DNA of 64,000 nt from Papio anubis (lineage: Eukaryota; Chordata; Mammalia; Primates; Cercopithecidae): assembly GCF_008728515.1 (NCBI RefSeq), contig NC_044986.1, forward strand, positions 57,834,855-57,898,854, in the 5' to 3' direction. Position 1 is the first letter of the stretch, and each line of letters begins with the position of its first letter. The notes beneath the pieces are model-generated. The model saw only the letters and a list, made by a program, of their open reading frames with translations. It did no database searches and was not told the DNA's origin. Shown here one piece after another: positions 1 to 11,599 of the stretch. The position numbers were made by a program, and so were the translations under genes.

Positions 1-1166
1 GACCCTGGACCTGTGACCACCAGACTCTCCCATTTATAGAGTCCATCGAGTAGTCTGACTCTTCTTGAGTGTGGCTCAAGATTTGATGGGAAGGCTGCCA
101 CATCAAGAATAGCCAGACATTCATGAGAAGACTGCCCAGGCAAGAGTAACCCACCAAGTCTTTAAGAATCTAAGTTTAAACAAATCTCCACTACCTAATT
201 CATCTGCTGAATTGTAATCAAGTTGCATCAGTCATACAACTTGCATCTATGGCCATGGCATCAATTTAAGTCTAACGATCAAAAGGGAAAAAAAGACTCA
301 TTTCAGAGTGTCATTTGTCTAGAGGATGCAGGTCCCAAAAAGGGCATTGTCCTAGTGACCTTCCTAGTAATTACTAGGCCAATTCCTGAGCAAAGCAGAA
401 TCTACTGGAATACTGTGGCCTAATCTCATATGACTCCTGATGACAGCTGTGTGATCTCATGTCGTGGTGGTTTTGACTTAGATGTTCTGTTTGACTCCAT
501 TTTCTCTCTCCAAAGTCTGAACATCACTTCTGTTCTGCCATCCACCTTCCCTTCTTTTCTCTTTTTCAATTGTCTACTTTTGTTTTTCTGTGCAAACATT
601 CTGAGTTTGTATTCCTTAGCATAAGGAACTGCTTAAAAATTTTCTGAGAAGAATCATCGTTACACGGAGATAGAGTAATTTTTCCTAAGGTTTCTTAGCT
701 GGTCAAAAATATCCCTCAACCGAATTCACTATTCTAACTTGCACCAAAGCTATGCCTATCTGTGTACCAGTGACCATGAGGTGGCACCATAAGGGGCATG
801 ATGAGACTATCATCAAAATAACAGGCTGGAGACCAACCATTAACCATCAAGAGGCTATGATTTCTAGCTTCAGAAATATCATATATAATCTTCTCATGCT
901 CTTTACAGACCTAGATTTCCAGCACACATAGGCAAACAGCCTATTTCCTCCCAAAATCAATGACTTCTATTATTATAAAATAAAATAGAAAATGGCTAGT
1001 AAATCCTGTGATCATTTGTTACAATCTTCTGAAAGCTGCACAATGACACCCTGAATTTCTCTCACGTAGATGCTTAACCTAGCTTTGAGGCATATGAAAT
1101 GCATTTCATTCAAAAAGAAGGCACATGGGCCTTTTAGCAATGTAGAAAAATAATATTTAAATTTTT

Positions 1167-1477
1167 CCTGCTGGTCTCAGTGGCTCACACCTATAATTCC
1201 AGCACTTTGGGAGGCCGAAGCAGGCGGATTATTTGAGGTCAGGAGTTTGAGACTAGCCTGACCAACATGGTGAAACCCCTTCTCTATTAAAAACGACAAA
1301 AGTTAGCCAAGCTAACAGGTAGCATGCGCCTGTAGTCCTCGCTATTCAGGAGGCTGAGGTGAGAGAATCACTTGAACCTAGGAGACGGAGGCTGCAGTGA
1401 GCCAAGACTGAACCACTGTACTCCAGCTTGGGCAACAGAGTGAGACCCTGTCTCAAAAAAAAAAAAAAAAAAAAAAA
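1167..1477 (+). mobile_element. Alu (AluS-like), full length
   Basis: The left monomer runs from a degraded start near 1169 through the A and B box region, followed by the right monomer and an A tail at about 1455-1477. The text 'ggaggccgaagcaggcgg' and 'gaggtcaggagtttgag' fits AluS. Many substitutions mark it as not recent. Confidence 0.92.
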
Positions 1478-2104
1478 TGTGCACTCGAATCAGGATTAAC
1501 CATAGCTACAAGGATATTTTCTACTGATTAATTTGCTTTTTTTCATCATCATGCTCTACCATTTACTGGATGTTTATCAAAGCACTGTAACAGATTCTGT
1601 GGAGGGTAGAAGAAATCATCATAACAGCTTCTGACACTAGTAAGTGGAATAAAGCTGTCTCTCAGGTGAAGTCTTTGAAGGCACCAGAAAAGACCTTCTG
1701 TTTTGAAAATATAAGCCCCACGAGTTGGCAATCCTCTATTAAAACCTCGTTCATTTGAGCTGCGAAAGAATTTTCCATCTTCAAGTGTCTCCTAGTACAA
1801 AACAAAACAAATGCCTCCTGGTAAGAGCTAAGCCATATCATCTCATACTTTAGTTATGACTATACACCTGGCTTGATAACCTACAAGAGTAACACACTAA
1901 ATGGATTAGCAATTATTGTGAAGACCTTGGGGAAGTGGGAAGTACGTGGTGAGAGGAGAGGCACTGAAGGAGAAATGGAACGGCTCCAGAGATAAATTTC
2001 AACGACCCGGCCAGGGTCTTGAGCACGGCACACAGCTGAGGTAGTGCGGCATAGCGAGCAGAGTGGGCGGGCTGCAGAATCATAGAAACTAGTTAATACC
2101 TGTG

Positions 2105-2270
2105 CCTGCCTGCCACATACTTAGCCATGAGACATTAGGTCAGTTACCTTGGCCCTCTGAACCTCAGTGTCCTTGTCTGCAAAACAAAAATAATACCATA
2201 TGCCTCTTAGTGTAAGTCTGGTGATGAGATGAAATAATGCATGTTATTTCATTTCCCTGGAATTATAAAT
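2105..2270 (+). mobile_element. MIR fragment
   Basis: The stretch runs from 'catgagacattaggtcagtt' through 'cctcagtgtccttgtctgc' to 'gatgagatgaaataatgcatg'. It follows the MIR core and 3' region (loss of tRNA-like head, then the 'cctcagtttcctcatctg' motif). It is diverged, as expected for this ancient SINE. Confidence 0.6.
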
Positions 2271-3729
2271 GTGCAAATACACCAGAAATATTTAATAACA
2301 GTAATGCTTTGTATTTGCCAAGGTGAATGTCTCAGGCAATGAATTCTTTGGGAAATTACATCACAATAGAATTTTCAGAGATGAAGCTTCCTTGGAGATT
2401 ATCTAGTGGCTTTTAAACTTCTTAAAGCTCAAAATGCTTCCTTCTAACAAAATTTATAAGAAGGTGTTATGTAAAACAGGTAAAACTAGAATTGCTATTT
2501 TTCAAAGTTAGGGGGGCGAGAAGTAGTACAGAGAAGGGGGCAATAGTTGTTCAGTGGAGGCACTTCCCAGAATCTCCTAGAAGAGGTTTCCTCAAAAATG
2601 TCTTCAAAGAGCAATGGAGTCCCCTGCCATTAATTAAGTGGCACCCAGTGACTTTTAGGCAGCTTCAGAAGGAAAAAAGAAAAAGTCTGTGAAACCGTTT
2701 GATCATACATATTTTGCAAATTTCAAGTGCAGGATGAATTTTGATTTTTACAAAAATTCTTCATAGCTAGCTCAAATCATCTGTTTAAAAATTCTGCCTT
2801 TGCTTTAGGAATTTGGGTAAGTCTACCTTGGCTAACATTCTGGAAATCGGGTGCAGTGTTTCCTCAGCTGAAGTATTTTCACATAATACGTATGTCCCTG
2901 CTTAGGACGGTTAACTTGTTTTTTGCATTAAACTACCAGTTCACAAACATGGATCAGTGACCTAAAAGTGGTTCACTGAAGCATAAAAGGAGTGATGAAA
3001 ATACTAACGTAAATACTGCCATAAAGAACAATCTGTAAATGGAAATAATTAACAAGACTTGCGTGCAAATACAGATTATGAATCTAAATGTGCTGGGACA
3101 AGTGAATGTGTGAATGACACGCATTCTCACAAGCAGCAGCCCCTGCCAGGTATGATCCTCCTGGCTTCCAAATTCACAACCTCCTGTGACATGGGATAGG
3201 TTTTATTGGGAGAGGTCAAAGCTTCAAGGCCAGGATCGGCAAGAACAAAAAAGGAAGCCACTGTTGTTTCTCAAACACACCCCAGCATCTATGGAAAGGC
3301 TTGCCAGGGCCCAGGACCTGTTCTTTTGACTTTTTATAGCACAAATTTTAAATGAGTCTTGTCAACAGGGGGACTATACTACACAGTCTGCTTGACATTG
3401 GAAAGTTAAGATTTGAGGAACCAGCAATCTACACAAGTTGTCTGAGACAGCCAGCTGTCCAAGACAGGGATAACACAGGTCCCATGGGTAGTTACAGTCT
3501 CCACTGTCTGCCATCAGTCCTGAGGGTAATTGGGTACAGCCTCTCCAGCTGGAGAAAGGGGTGGGCTGGGGTGCAGCCCTACCTAGATAATTGTGCAAGA
3601 AATCCACAAGAAGTAGCCAGGATCACTTACAGACAATACTGCTTGCTGCACAGCAACTAAGCAGTGGGCAATAACAACGGTGTTGAACAAGCCAGACATC
3701 TTCCTTATTAAATGTTTTGGAGTTAGTTT

Positions 3730-4260
3730 TTGCTGAAATCAGTCAAAGTCCCATCAGGAAGCAGAACAAATGTGGTAACTGAGGAGAGCTTATTAAAGGA
3801 ACTGTTCACAAACAGGTGAGCAGCCATAAGTAAAATCAACAGCAGCAGGAGGAAGCCATTACCACCTCTAGGCCTGGAGGGGCGAGGGGAGGAATCGTTA
3901 CCCAAACCCCAAGACGGCTCTAGCTGTGGAGGGGTCCGAAGCACAGAAGGTGGCCTTCAGGGCTTTTGGTGTAGGAATCCAGCTACTTCTAATCTGTAAT
4001 CCTGCAGAGAGGGGACTGGGAGAATAAATACCCTGATCTCACTCTTCCACCTTCCAAACCCCTGGTGATGCTCCCATTGGCAAAACCCAACCACAAGTCA
4101 GAGGGCAAGGAATGTGGCAAAATCAGCTGGTGAGGCCCATAAAGGTTGGCACGAGACCAAGCGGAGATGGGGAGAGAGTGGATATGAGGGGTGAGCGAAA
4201 GTGTCCACATACTAAGAAAGACAGGAACCAGTGGCAATTTTGGGGAGGTTGGCTTAGGAG
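3730..4260. repeat. Repeat-like block, family not assigned
   Basis: This block is richer in G and C than its surroundings. It contains text such as 'ctcccattggcaaaacccaa' followed by 'ccacaagtcagagggcaagg', which resembles a dispersed primate repeat I have seen in other loci but cannot name. No coding potential was recognised; the open frames here are short and unlike known proteins. Confidence 0.3.
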
Positions 4261-6388
4261 AGCTAAGGAGATGAGAGACTGATTACAGAGCTGGAGTGGG
4301 TAAGGAGAGATGATAAGAGAGGGACTATTTTTTCAGTATTTTGATCAGGAAGGAAAGCAAAATGGCATAAAACTATCTTAAAGAGATCTCTGTAGTTGGA
4401 AAAGATAGTATTGTCTGGTTTGGAAAAAGGACTTAAGTTTCATCTGAAGAGCAGAAGGATCCATTGTAAAGGGAGTGACTACAGAAAGAGGGACAAACAT
4501 ATGGACCCAAAATGGGAAAGGACAGAGTTTTGAAGACAAGTATTAGTGTTACATAAATATTCTCAAAATAGTATTATACCAACTGTTTTCTGGAAATCAT
4601 TATCCCACCCTACAATAATTACTCACTCTTAGAATGTATACTATAGTATGTTTACTATATCATGTTCTAAGTGTGTTTTATTAAGGTAAGACTTCACAAT
4701 GTTCTCACATATGACCTGAACAGACTATAGTACTTGGTTGAAATGAGAAGACCAGATTTAAGTATTAGGTAAAGGTTAAGAAAACTTTAAATACATTTCA
4801 AAATTAACTATTGGAATACTTTCTTTGCTAAAAATAAAATATGTAACCAGAGTGAAGGCAATTACAAATTAAATTGCTTTCAGTCTTTTTTCATTCTGCA
4901 TCTATCAAGTTTCACGGATCTCAAGGCAAGAAACAATGCGCTGTCTAAATTCGATCACTAGAATGATGAGATCTCTCATTACCATTTAGGGGCATACTGA
5001 ATTGTTTCCTGCCTGATCTTCTTAAGATTATCATTATCTATCACTTAATAGATTGAAGACCTCAGGAATCACAGTGTTTGAACTACTAACATGTCATTAA
5101 TCTCATGAATGGCATTATTTTGTTTATTGTTGAAGAGCCTCACCATATTTAAAATGAGCCAGAGACACAGGAACCACAAAGAATGGAGTAGAAATGTTTA
5201 CCCACTCTAAGAATACAGTTAAAATCTGTCAGTATTCATTGCCAAATATTGCCACACTGGACTGTCGACATCCATTATAAAATTATCTAGCCCTTTCTTA
5301 AGCGTTTTCCTGATACTTAAAAGTATGCTTTATTTTAAACATCCAATACTTGGTTAAACTGGTAGAATTATGAAAATGCCCCTCTTCAAGAGAATTTGAT
5401 TTTATTTATAAAGTGTTGTACTACTCACAGGTTTATGGACACATCGATTGGAAAACTTTCTTTAGAACAGGAACCTGAATTCAATTGATCAAGTAATATC
5501 AAGCTACCCCACATTTCAATGTGATGGGGTAAAAGTCAGTGGTCTTTTAAAAAAATAACTGTGAACTAGACCCATATGCTTCCTTTTCTCTTCCAGTCCT
5601 AAAACAATAGACTAAGATAACAAATGGAATTTTGCAGGCTTTGGTTAGAGGCCTGTATCTTCAAAAGAGACCTAGGAAGGAAGACTTAAATGACTTCCCA
5701 CGTAAGAAAGCATATCACCTACTGAGATTTGTCTTTCTTGTTGGCACCTATCTACAAAAGAAATGGGAGGCTAAAATCAGCTTCAACTTGTGCAAATTAA
5801 AAGTAACCTTCAGGCTAATGGGTTTTCAACACCACTTCTTACTGAGCAAAACATTTGTGTCCCATAAAATTAAATTACCTCCTCAAAACTGACTTCTCTA
5901 ACAAATTACAACATTGAATTTTTTCAAGTAAAATTGTAATTCCTACAAAACAATTCCCCACTCCCTGAGGTAACCTTCCTATTACTGTTAGAATTGATTC
6001 CATTTTTAATGGAGTTTTGCATCTGGTTCTGGGGTGCAAAACCAAAAACAGGAGAAGAAAAACTAAAAACTGTCAAATAAATGGCAGCAAAATTAAAGGC
6101 CTGAAAAGTAAGCCAAATCTTTGAGATCACTGGAACTCCCCGTTAGAGAAATAAATGCTTTACCATGTCACCAAACACTAAATTCAAGGAATATGGTAGG
6201 GTCCTTACCTTGAAGAAGGTGACCAGCTATCTTCAATTTCTTTGGAGCAGTGATCAGAAGGAAGTAATGAAAAAAATTAAGCACTGTAATGACTTTCTAA
6301 GGTGGTGACTTTTGCATTAACTCTAGCAATCACTAAAAAGTGACTATATTTTCACCAATTGAAGAAGTTTTAATATGGTCCTATTAAT

Positions 6389-6420
6389 GTCCTATATAAT
6401 GGGGTCCTATATAATGGGGT
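6389..6420 (+). repeat. Two-copy 16 bp tandem duplication
   Basis: The unit 'gtcctatataatgggg' occurs twice in perfect tandem. It looks like a local slippage duplication. Confidence 0.9.
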
Positions 6421-6774
6421 TGCAAGTCATAAACGTATTGTTGCATGCATTCTTTGTACTGAGAACTAAACTAGCCCCTTCAGAAGTGAAAATATCAAGG
6501 GAAACAGTAAAACCCACTTGAAAAGATGGGCCATACAAGACTAGAGACGACTCAAAAACACAGGTTGACAGTACAAATTGTATAATTTGAACTATGAGAC
6601 AATTTGAAGGCAAGGCACAGTTATAAGGTTATATAAAGCTAATGTGTTAAATTTGGTCTAAAAGACAATGGGCTAACATAAAGGAGAGGTTCATGATGAA
6701 ATATTATCCTGGCAGCTGTGTACAAGATGGACTAACGTCAGGAGAAGCACAATATTAATACTAACACTAATAAT

Positions 6775-6915
6775 ATCAAACACAGACCACTACTAGGTGT
6801 CAAGGCTGATATAAGCATTTTCATATATATATTAACCTGTTAAATCCTCATAGCCATGTTTGAAGGCCAACACTGTTATTTCACTCAACAGATGAGGAAA
6901 CTGAATCACTTAAAT
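6775..6915 (-). mobile_element. MIR fragment, antisense
   Basis: The order 'actactaggtgtcaaggct', 'ttaaatcctcatagccatg', 'cagatgaggaaactgaatca' is the reverse complement of the MIR 3' half. Divergence is high. Confidence 0.65.
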
Positions 6916-7059
6916 AATGTCTGATTTTTACAGGAAGTGTCCTGCATAGCAACCTCCATGCAGGTAAATATAAGCCAAGTACATTTCATTTTCAAAGCAG
7001 GAGTTGATCATCCAAAGAAGTCAAGAATACTCATGCTGCTATGTGATATTTCTTATTGT

Positions 7060-7375
7060 TTTTAAATGTTTTTGTTGTGGGACACTTCAAACATATACAA
7101 AAGTAGAAAGAATAGTACACTGACGGAACCCCTTCCATTCACATACCTAATCTAGATTCATCTACTATACCTTCACTCATTTCCTGTGCCCCTCCCTCAT
7201 TATTTTGGAATAAATCACATATTTTACATCATTTCATCATCACTAAATTGTTAGGCATGTATCTCTAAAAGATAAAGACATATTTTTCCTTCTAAACATG
7301 ACCACAATACCACCATGATACTTTAGAATTTACAATGATTGCTTAGTATCAAACATCACTCAGTGGTTGAAGTTC
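7060..7375. mobile_element. Old L1 3' end fragment (L1ME-like)
   Basis: The text 'acacttcaaacatatacaaa' followed by 'agtagaaagaatagtac', and later 'gtatctctaaaagataaaga' and 'accacaataccaccatgata', resembles the 3' end of ancient L1ME-type elements. I could not settle the orientation without an alignment. Confidence 0.5.
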
Positions 7376-7687
7376 TAATAATATATCTTACTTTAATACT
7401 TGTTGAAACTTGCAATGTGCTAGCATTAGGTACTTTGACATATATCATTTCATTTAAATTACTGCTACTTGAATTGCCTTTTCCCCACGTTCATTCCTAC
7501 TAACTGGAACGACTCTGTCTCTTCAAGAGGATTCAGAGCCTCCGCAGCGGGCTGCTGTCGGCCTCCCTCCCGGCCTCCTGCTCCTCAGCGCGGTCCCCAG
7601 CCCTGTACCCGTTGGGAGGAGGCTCAGGCCCGGCGCCGCCTTCCGCTGGGATCTGTTCCCAGGCCCAGGGACGCCGGCCCCACCCCA

Positions 7688-7701
7688 GTTGCCTAGGTGA
7701 C
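7688..7701 (+). promoter_or_regulatory. Predicted RFX X-box
   Basis: GTTGCCTAGGTGAC fits the RFX-family X-box (GTTGCC, two-base spacer, RGYAAC) with a perfect left half-site and one mismatch in the right. It lies 37 bases before the start codon, inside the CpG island. RFX2, RFX3 and FOXJ1-type programmes act through such sites at many cilium and sperm flagellum genes. The TAG at 7694-7696 inside the motif is in frame with the coding region and closes the frame upstream of the start. Confidence 0.7.
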
Positions 7702-7738
7702 GAGGGGCCGCTTCTCTCGGCCGGCCGAGATCGCGGCG

Positions 7739-7813
7739 ATGTCGCAGGGGACGACTCCCTGGGGGCCGACCCCAGCAGGGCCCACCCCGGCGGGAACAAC
7801 GCCCGAATCGGAG
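7739..7813 (+). CDS. CABCOCO1: CABCOCO1-like gene, coding exon 1 (residues 1-25)
   Basis: First coding exon of a predicted ciliary/flagellar protein recognised from memory as CABCOCO1 (C10orf107). The ATG has G at -3, and an in-frame TAG lies 15 codons upstream at 7694-7696, so this is the first possible in-frame ATG. The exon ends in GAG before the donor gtacgc at 7814 and leaves phase 0. The encoded N terminus is low-complexity, rich in Pro, Thr and Gly, and holds a repeated five-residue unit (GPTPA, GPTPA, GTTPE) in codons 9-23. It is therefore probably disordered. The next exon is 9.2 kb away. Exon 1 itself is less conserved in character than exons 2-5; its assignment rests on the CpG island, the frame match and the splice donor. 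Gene identity is not verified by alignment. Confidence 0.72.
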
Positions 7814-8130
7814 GTACGCCGCCCCTTTCCCTTCCCGGTCCCAGTGCCGCTACCAGAGACCTCCGAGCTCTCATTCCCCGTCCGCGGAGTCAGCGGCCGA
7901 GCCAAATCCGGTCTCTGAAAAGGCGCCACACGTCCGGCCCCGGCTGGTGAGCGGCCCGGGAGGGCGGCGGGGCTGGGAGCTGCGCTGGGGTCCCGGACAC
8001 CCTCTGCTGCCCGGCGCCCCCCAGCCGTTCCCGGCGCGCCGTGCACGGTGCCAGCGGGTCTAAATGTATGAATTCTTCCATTGGACGGCTCTTGCCCAAA
8101 CGCCCTCATAACCACGCGTTTCTACCGCAG

Positions 8131-8197
8131 GTTTTGTTTTTTGTTTTTTGGGTGTTTTTTTTGTTTTGTTTTGTTTTGTTTTTTGTTTTTTGTTTTA
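8131..8197 (+). repeat. T-rich (TTTTG)n simple repeat
   Basis: Repeats of TTTTG and TTTTTTG, ending in 'gttttaattc', directly follow the CpG island in intron 1. Confidence 0.9.
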
Positions 8198-11100
8198 ATT
8201 CTAAGTAAAATAAGTGATCTCAGATTTTTTAATGGGCCAGTCTCTTTGAAATTGCTACTAATTCTGTAATGATTACAGTTGCGATTGCTCAAAATATGTC
8301 ATGAAATAATAGCTGTTTACTGGTGATGGACTGATTAATATTAGAAGGTTGGTGTTTCCATTATTTTGCCATTTTTTCTAAACAAATAAATACAGGTCAA
8401 AGGACACTGGCTGGAAAATCTTCTCTCGTTATGGCTTTAGTTGCTCATCAACTTGACTTTAAGGAATGTTATTTAATCTCCTTGGACACCAGCGGCCTCC
8501 TGTGTGACAAAAGGTTGATCTTTAGGCCCCTCCCGTCACCAACTCTCCATAATAAATGGGTTTTAAGTAACTTTACTCATAAACTTAATATCCTGAGATT
8601 TTAAGAACACATCTGCCGTGCCAGATATTACAAACAAAACATGTTTAAATCTTTGCACACAGAGTCTATTATTATTGTTCCTGGGAAGTTGTTTTTCTTC
8701 CATCAAGGCTCTAAAGGTGAATAATCATGTCTTAATTAACATTGCTTGTCTTCATTATTCGTTGTTTTAAACAACATTCTTTGTGCAGAAGATAAGTGTT
8801 AGCTACAATTTTATAATGAGGAAACACAGAGAGCCAATAATTCCATGCCTTGCTCAGAGATATGTAAGCTGTTCCCAGCCGAGATTCCTACCAAAATCAA
8901 ATGCAGACCGCTAAGGCATGCGGACTCTCATATGAGCCTTTTGAAATTAGCAGACATTAAAGTACATTTTAATGTGATAAACTGGTTATTAAGCCTATTA
9001 CTCCCTTGTGATCGCTAATGTAAGTAATACAATTTCAAAAGTAGCACAGGAAATTTTCCAGTTAAATTGTGTTATTTAAATATATACCAAGCTTAAGACA
9101 ATGCACAATTGTCAGTGTACACATACACATGCTCACCCATGTAGATCATGTCCTTTCCAAAAAGACTGATCATTTGGGGTCTTAATGAATCTGGACTTTA
9201 AAAATTACATAATTTTTTAAAAGATGTAAAGAAGTGCTATGCTTCGGGAGAAAAGACATCATTTGATAATGGTTGAGTCAGATGAATGAGCTAGTTACAG
9301 GCCTTACATGATTATCTACCGTCTTAGGATTGTCAGCTTGCACATTTGTCAACTTCTTGGAGGGGCAGGTATTCTCATGACATGCAATTCAGGATGTGCT
9401 CAATCACTTAGTAACAAACAGAAGAAATCAAGTTGAAACAGAGACTCAATTAGCAGTGCTCATTTACTAACATAACACACTAATTCGCTGCTTGGTGGAA
9501 ACTCCATTTTCCATTTTAATGAAAGCAGAGTTCCTGTAGTTCATGGGGAATATAGTTGATCCACAGAGCTGTGTCATTCGTTAAAACAAGTCCTGCCTGC
9601 CACCCATTTGTGCTGGTTGGGGGTGTCGTATGTTAGCTAGAAAAGATGGCAAGATTCTCTCTTGTGGTCTGTTCCCAAGGCCACCACTTTTTAGCTAAAT
9701 ACTGAAACGTTCTTCTCAGATCAGATTATTTGCAGTGTTGATCCCCCAACAGCTAATCACTTATGGTGTCATTTCTAATAAATTCTGTATCCAAAATGAC
9801 TTAGCCAATAGCCCATGTAGTCGACTGAGCCAAACAGTACTGAATTAGTTCCTTTCTTGCCAAGTGCATCAGAAAGAAAGCATAAGCTTTCAGTAGTCCC
9901 ATGTTTCCCATTTGTTGTTTGTGGCCAATATCTAGAATAGAAGTAATTATCCCAATCACGTAGTAGGCGCTCAGTAAATTATGACTAATTAAAATCATGG
10001 ATGGTCTGAGGCATGCTAGGAAAGGTGGTTATCATAGATTAAAATCTACTCTATGAGTTACTGTGAACAAGCATATATGAGGTGCAGATCCAGAGAACTA
10101 ATTTTTTCTGTGGCATTGAATAAGTCCTGCTTGCCAGCCTTCTGAATTCAGCATCCCGAGTTCTTTAGTAATACTGGAGGAAATGCCTCCCTTTACATGG
10201 TAAAACTAAACTTTTGGCAGATATCTGTATGAGTGCATAACAGAAAAAAATGACAAAAATCTGAAAATAAATGTTTGTTATGAATAGACCTGTAAGTGAA
10301 AGGAGTTTATAAATGTGCACTTGGAATTCAGTGATCAATCTTGTATTAATAAATTGTTCATATACTGACTTTCTTAATATCTTCAAAAATATCTAGGGAA
10401 TAGAATCATAAGTAGTATACTTACAAGGAATATACTTCAACTTACATCAGAGACCTCAAAGAAAACACAAATGATTATTTCCCAATTGCTTCTTCTGAAT
10501 AGTGTCTCTTGAAGTATGACCACATCACCCAATAGGTGACAATTAATGCATTCACGGCTTTATCAGGATAGGACACTTACATCATTTTGAGGGGCAAGAT
10601 GATGTAACCTGTCTAGGAGATCATCAACATGTCCTGGAGCAGGCCATAGACAACTCTGTCTACATTGGGTGGTCCCTAAAGACTTTAGAAAACAGACCCC
10701 ACTCCATCATTACAGAGAAAACTCAGGGCTCAATTGAGCAGCAAAAGTATCAGTTTCCTGCAACATCAGTGTCATTCAAGAAGTATTTCTTGAAATTATG
10801 AATAAGTCAATGTAAGGGAACACGTTGTGATCACATCGTACAGATCAACCTATGCAGGCTGTGGGGAAAATGCCAAAAACGTCACTTAAAATATTGTTGA
10901 GAAAACAGTACTAATGGAACTCAAAATGTGAGTACATGGTAGTTGTATTTATCAGACACTTAGAACCTGTAGCAAATTCTGGCTGCAGCATGGAGATATT
11001 GACGAACACTTAGGCTTGTCATTCTTACTGTCGATCTTTGGGTTTACTGTCTTATTTAGGAAGTCCGGCTCCTCCTCTCCCTTTTGTCTTCCTCCCTAGA

Positions 11101-11371
11101 TGGCACAAATCATCTTCAAAATTTTTCTAATATTGAAAGTTGTATTTTACTATGAATTTGGTCTTTAGCAAGTCTAGAATATTTTTATATTTGAAATGAG
11201 GATCTAATTTTATTTCCTTCTAGAAGTGAATTACCGATTATGTCAGCTTCATTTACTAAATAAACTATCCTGTCTCTTCCTATTGAGAATAGACTGACTG
11301 TTGCTATCACATTATACATATATATGAATGGACAAAATAGGCAGCAGAAGAGAATAGCAAATCCCAAAATA

Positions 11372-11545
11372 TGGGTGTATATTATATATATAATTTTATA
11401 TATTATATAAATATAATTACATTATATATAAATTTTATATACTATATATAGTATAATTATATTACATATACATTTTACATATATAAGTATAATTATAAAT
11501 TATATATTTTATTATATACATTTTTATTTAAAAAAATTTATATAT
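11372..11545. repeat. AT-rich imperfect tandem repeat
   Basis: About 170 bases are almost pure A and T, with units of roughly 38 bases that each contain 'tataattat' or 'tataattac' followed by a self-complementary TATATA stretch. Strand slippage and cruciform formation are plausible in such DNA. Confidence 0.75.
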
Positions 11546-11599
11546 GCATACATATACACATGGTTATCTATATAAAATAAATTTTTGGATCCTCTATGC

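Larger units (their letters stand above)
1..7529. other. Upstream flank, no gene seen
   Basis: No exon-like open frame with good splice sites or a recognisable protein was seen on either strand. The open frames present are short, repeat-free and look like chance (for example around 3350-3660 on both strands). Recognisable contents are one Alu, two MIR fragments and an old L1 tail, listed separately. The rest is AT-rich unique-looking sequence. Distal regulatory elements could be present but cannot be recognised from the sequence alone. Confidence 0.6.
7530..8060 (+). promoter_or_regulatory. CpG island promoter of the CABCOCO1-like gene
   Basis: About 530 bases are strongly GC- and CpG-rich within an otherwise AT-rich window. 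The island spans the start codon, the first splice donor and the beginning of intron 1. CpG islands at 5' ends are typical of housekeeping and many ciliary genes. No TATA box is evident near the start, and the transcription start cannot be placed from sequence alone. The open frames on both strands in this island are a by-product of high GC and are not taken as genes. Confidence 0.85.

Noticed and set aside
7697..7738. Upstream GTG as an alternative start in frame with exon 1
   Set aside because: It lies just after an in-frame TAG and would add 14 residues, but an ATG in good context at 7739 is the simpler start and non-ATG initiation has no support here.
7533..8115. Long minus-strand and alternative-frame open reading frames in the CpG island
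   Set aside because: GC-rich DNA has few stop codons, the frames overlap the confirmed exon 1 and its donor, and none shows a recognisable protein. A bidirectional transcript is possible but not shown by the sequence.
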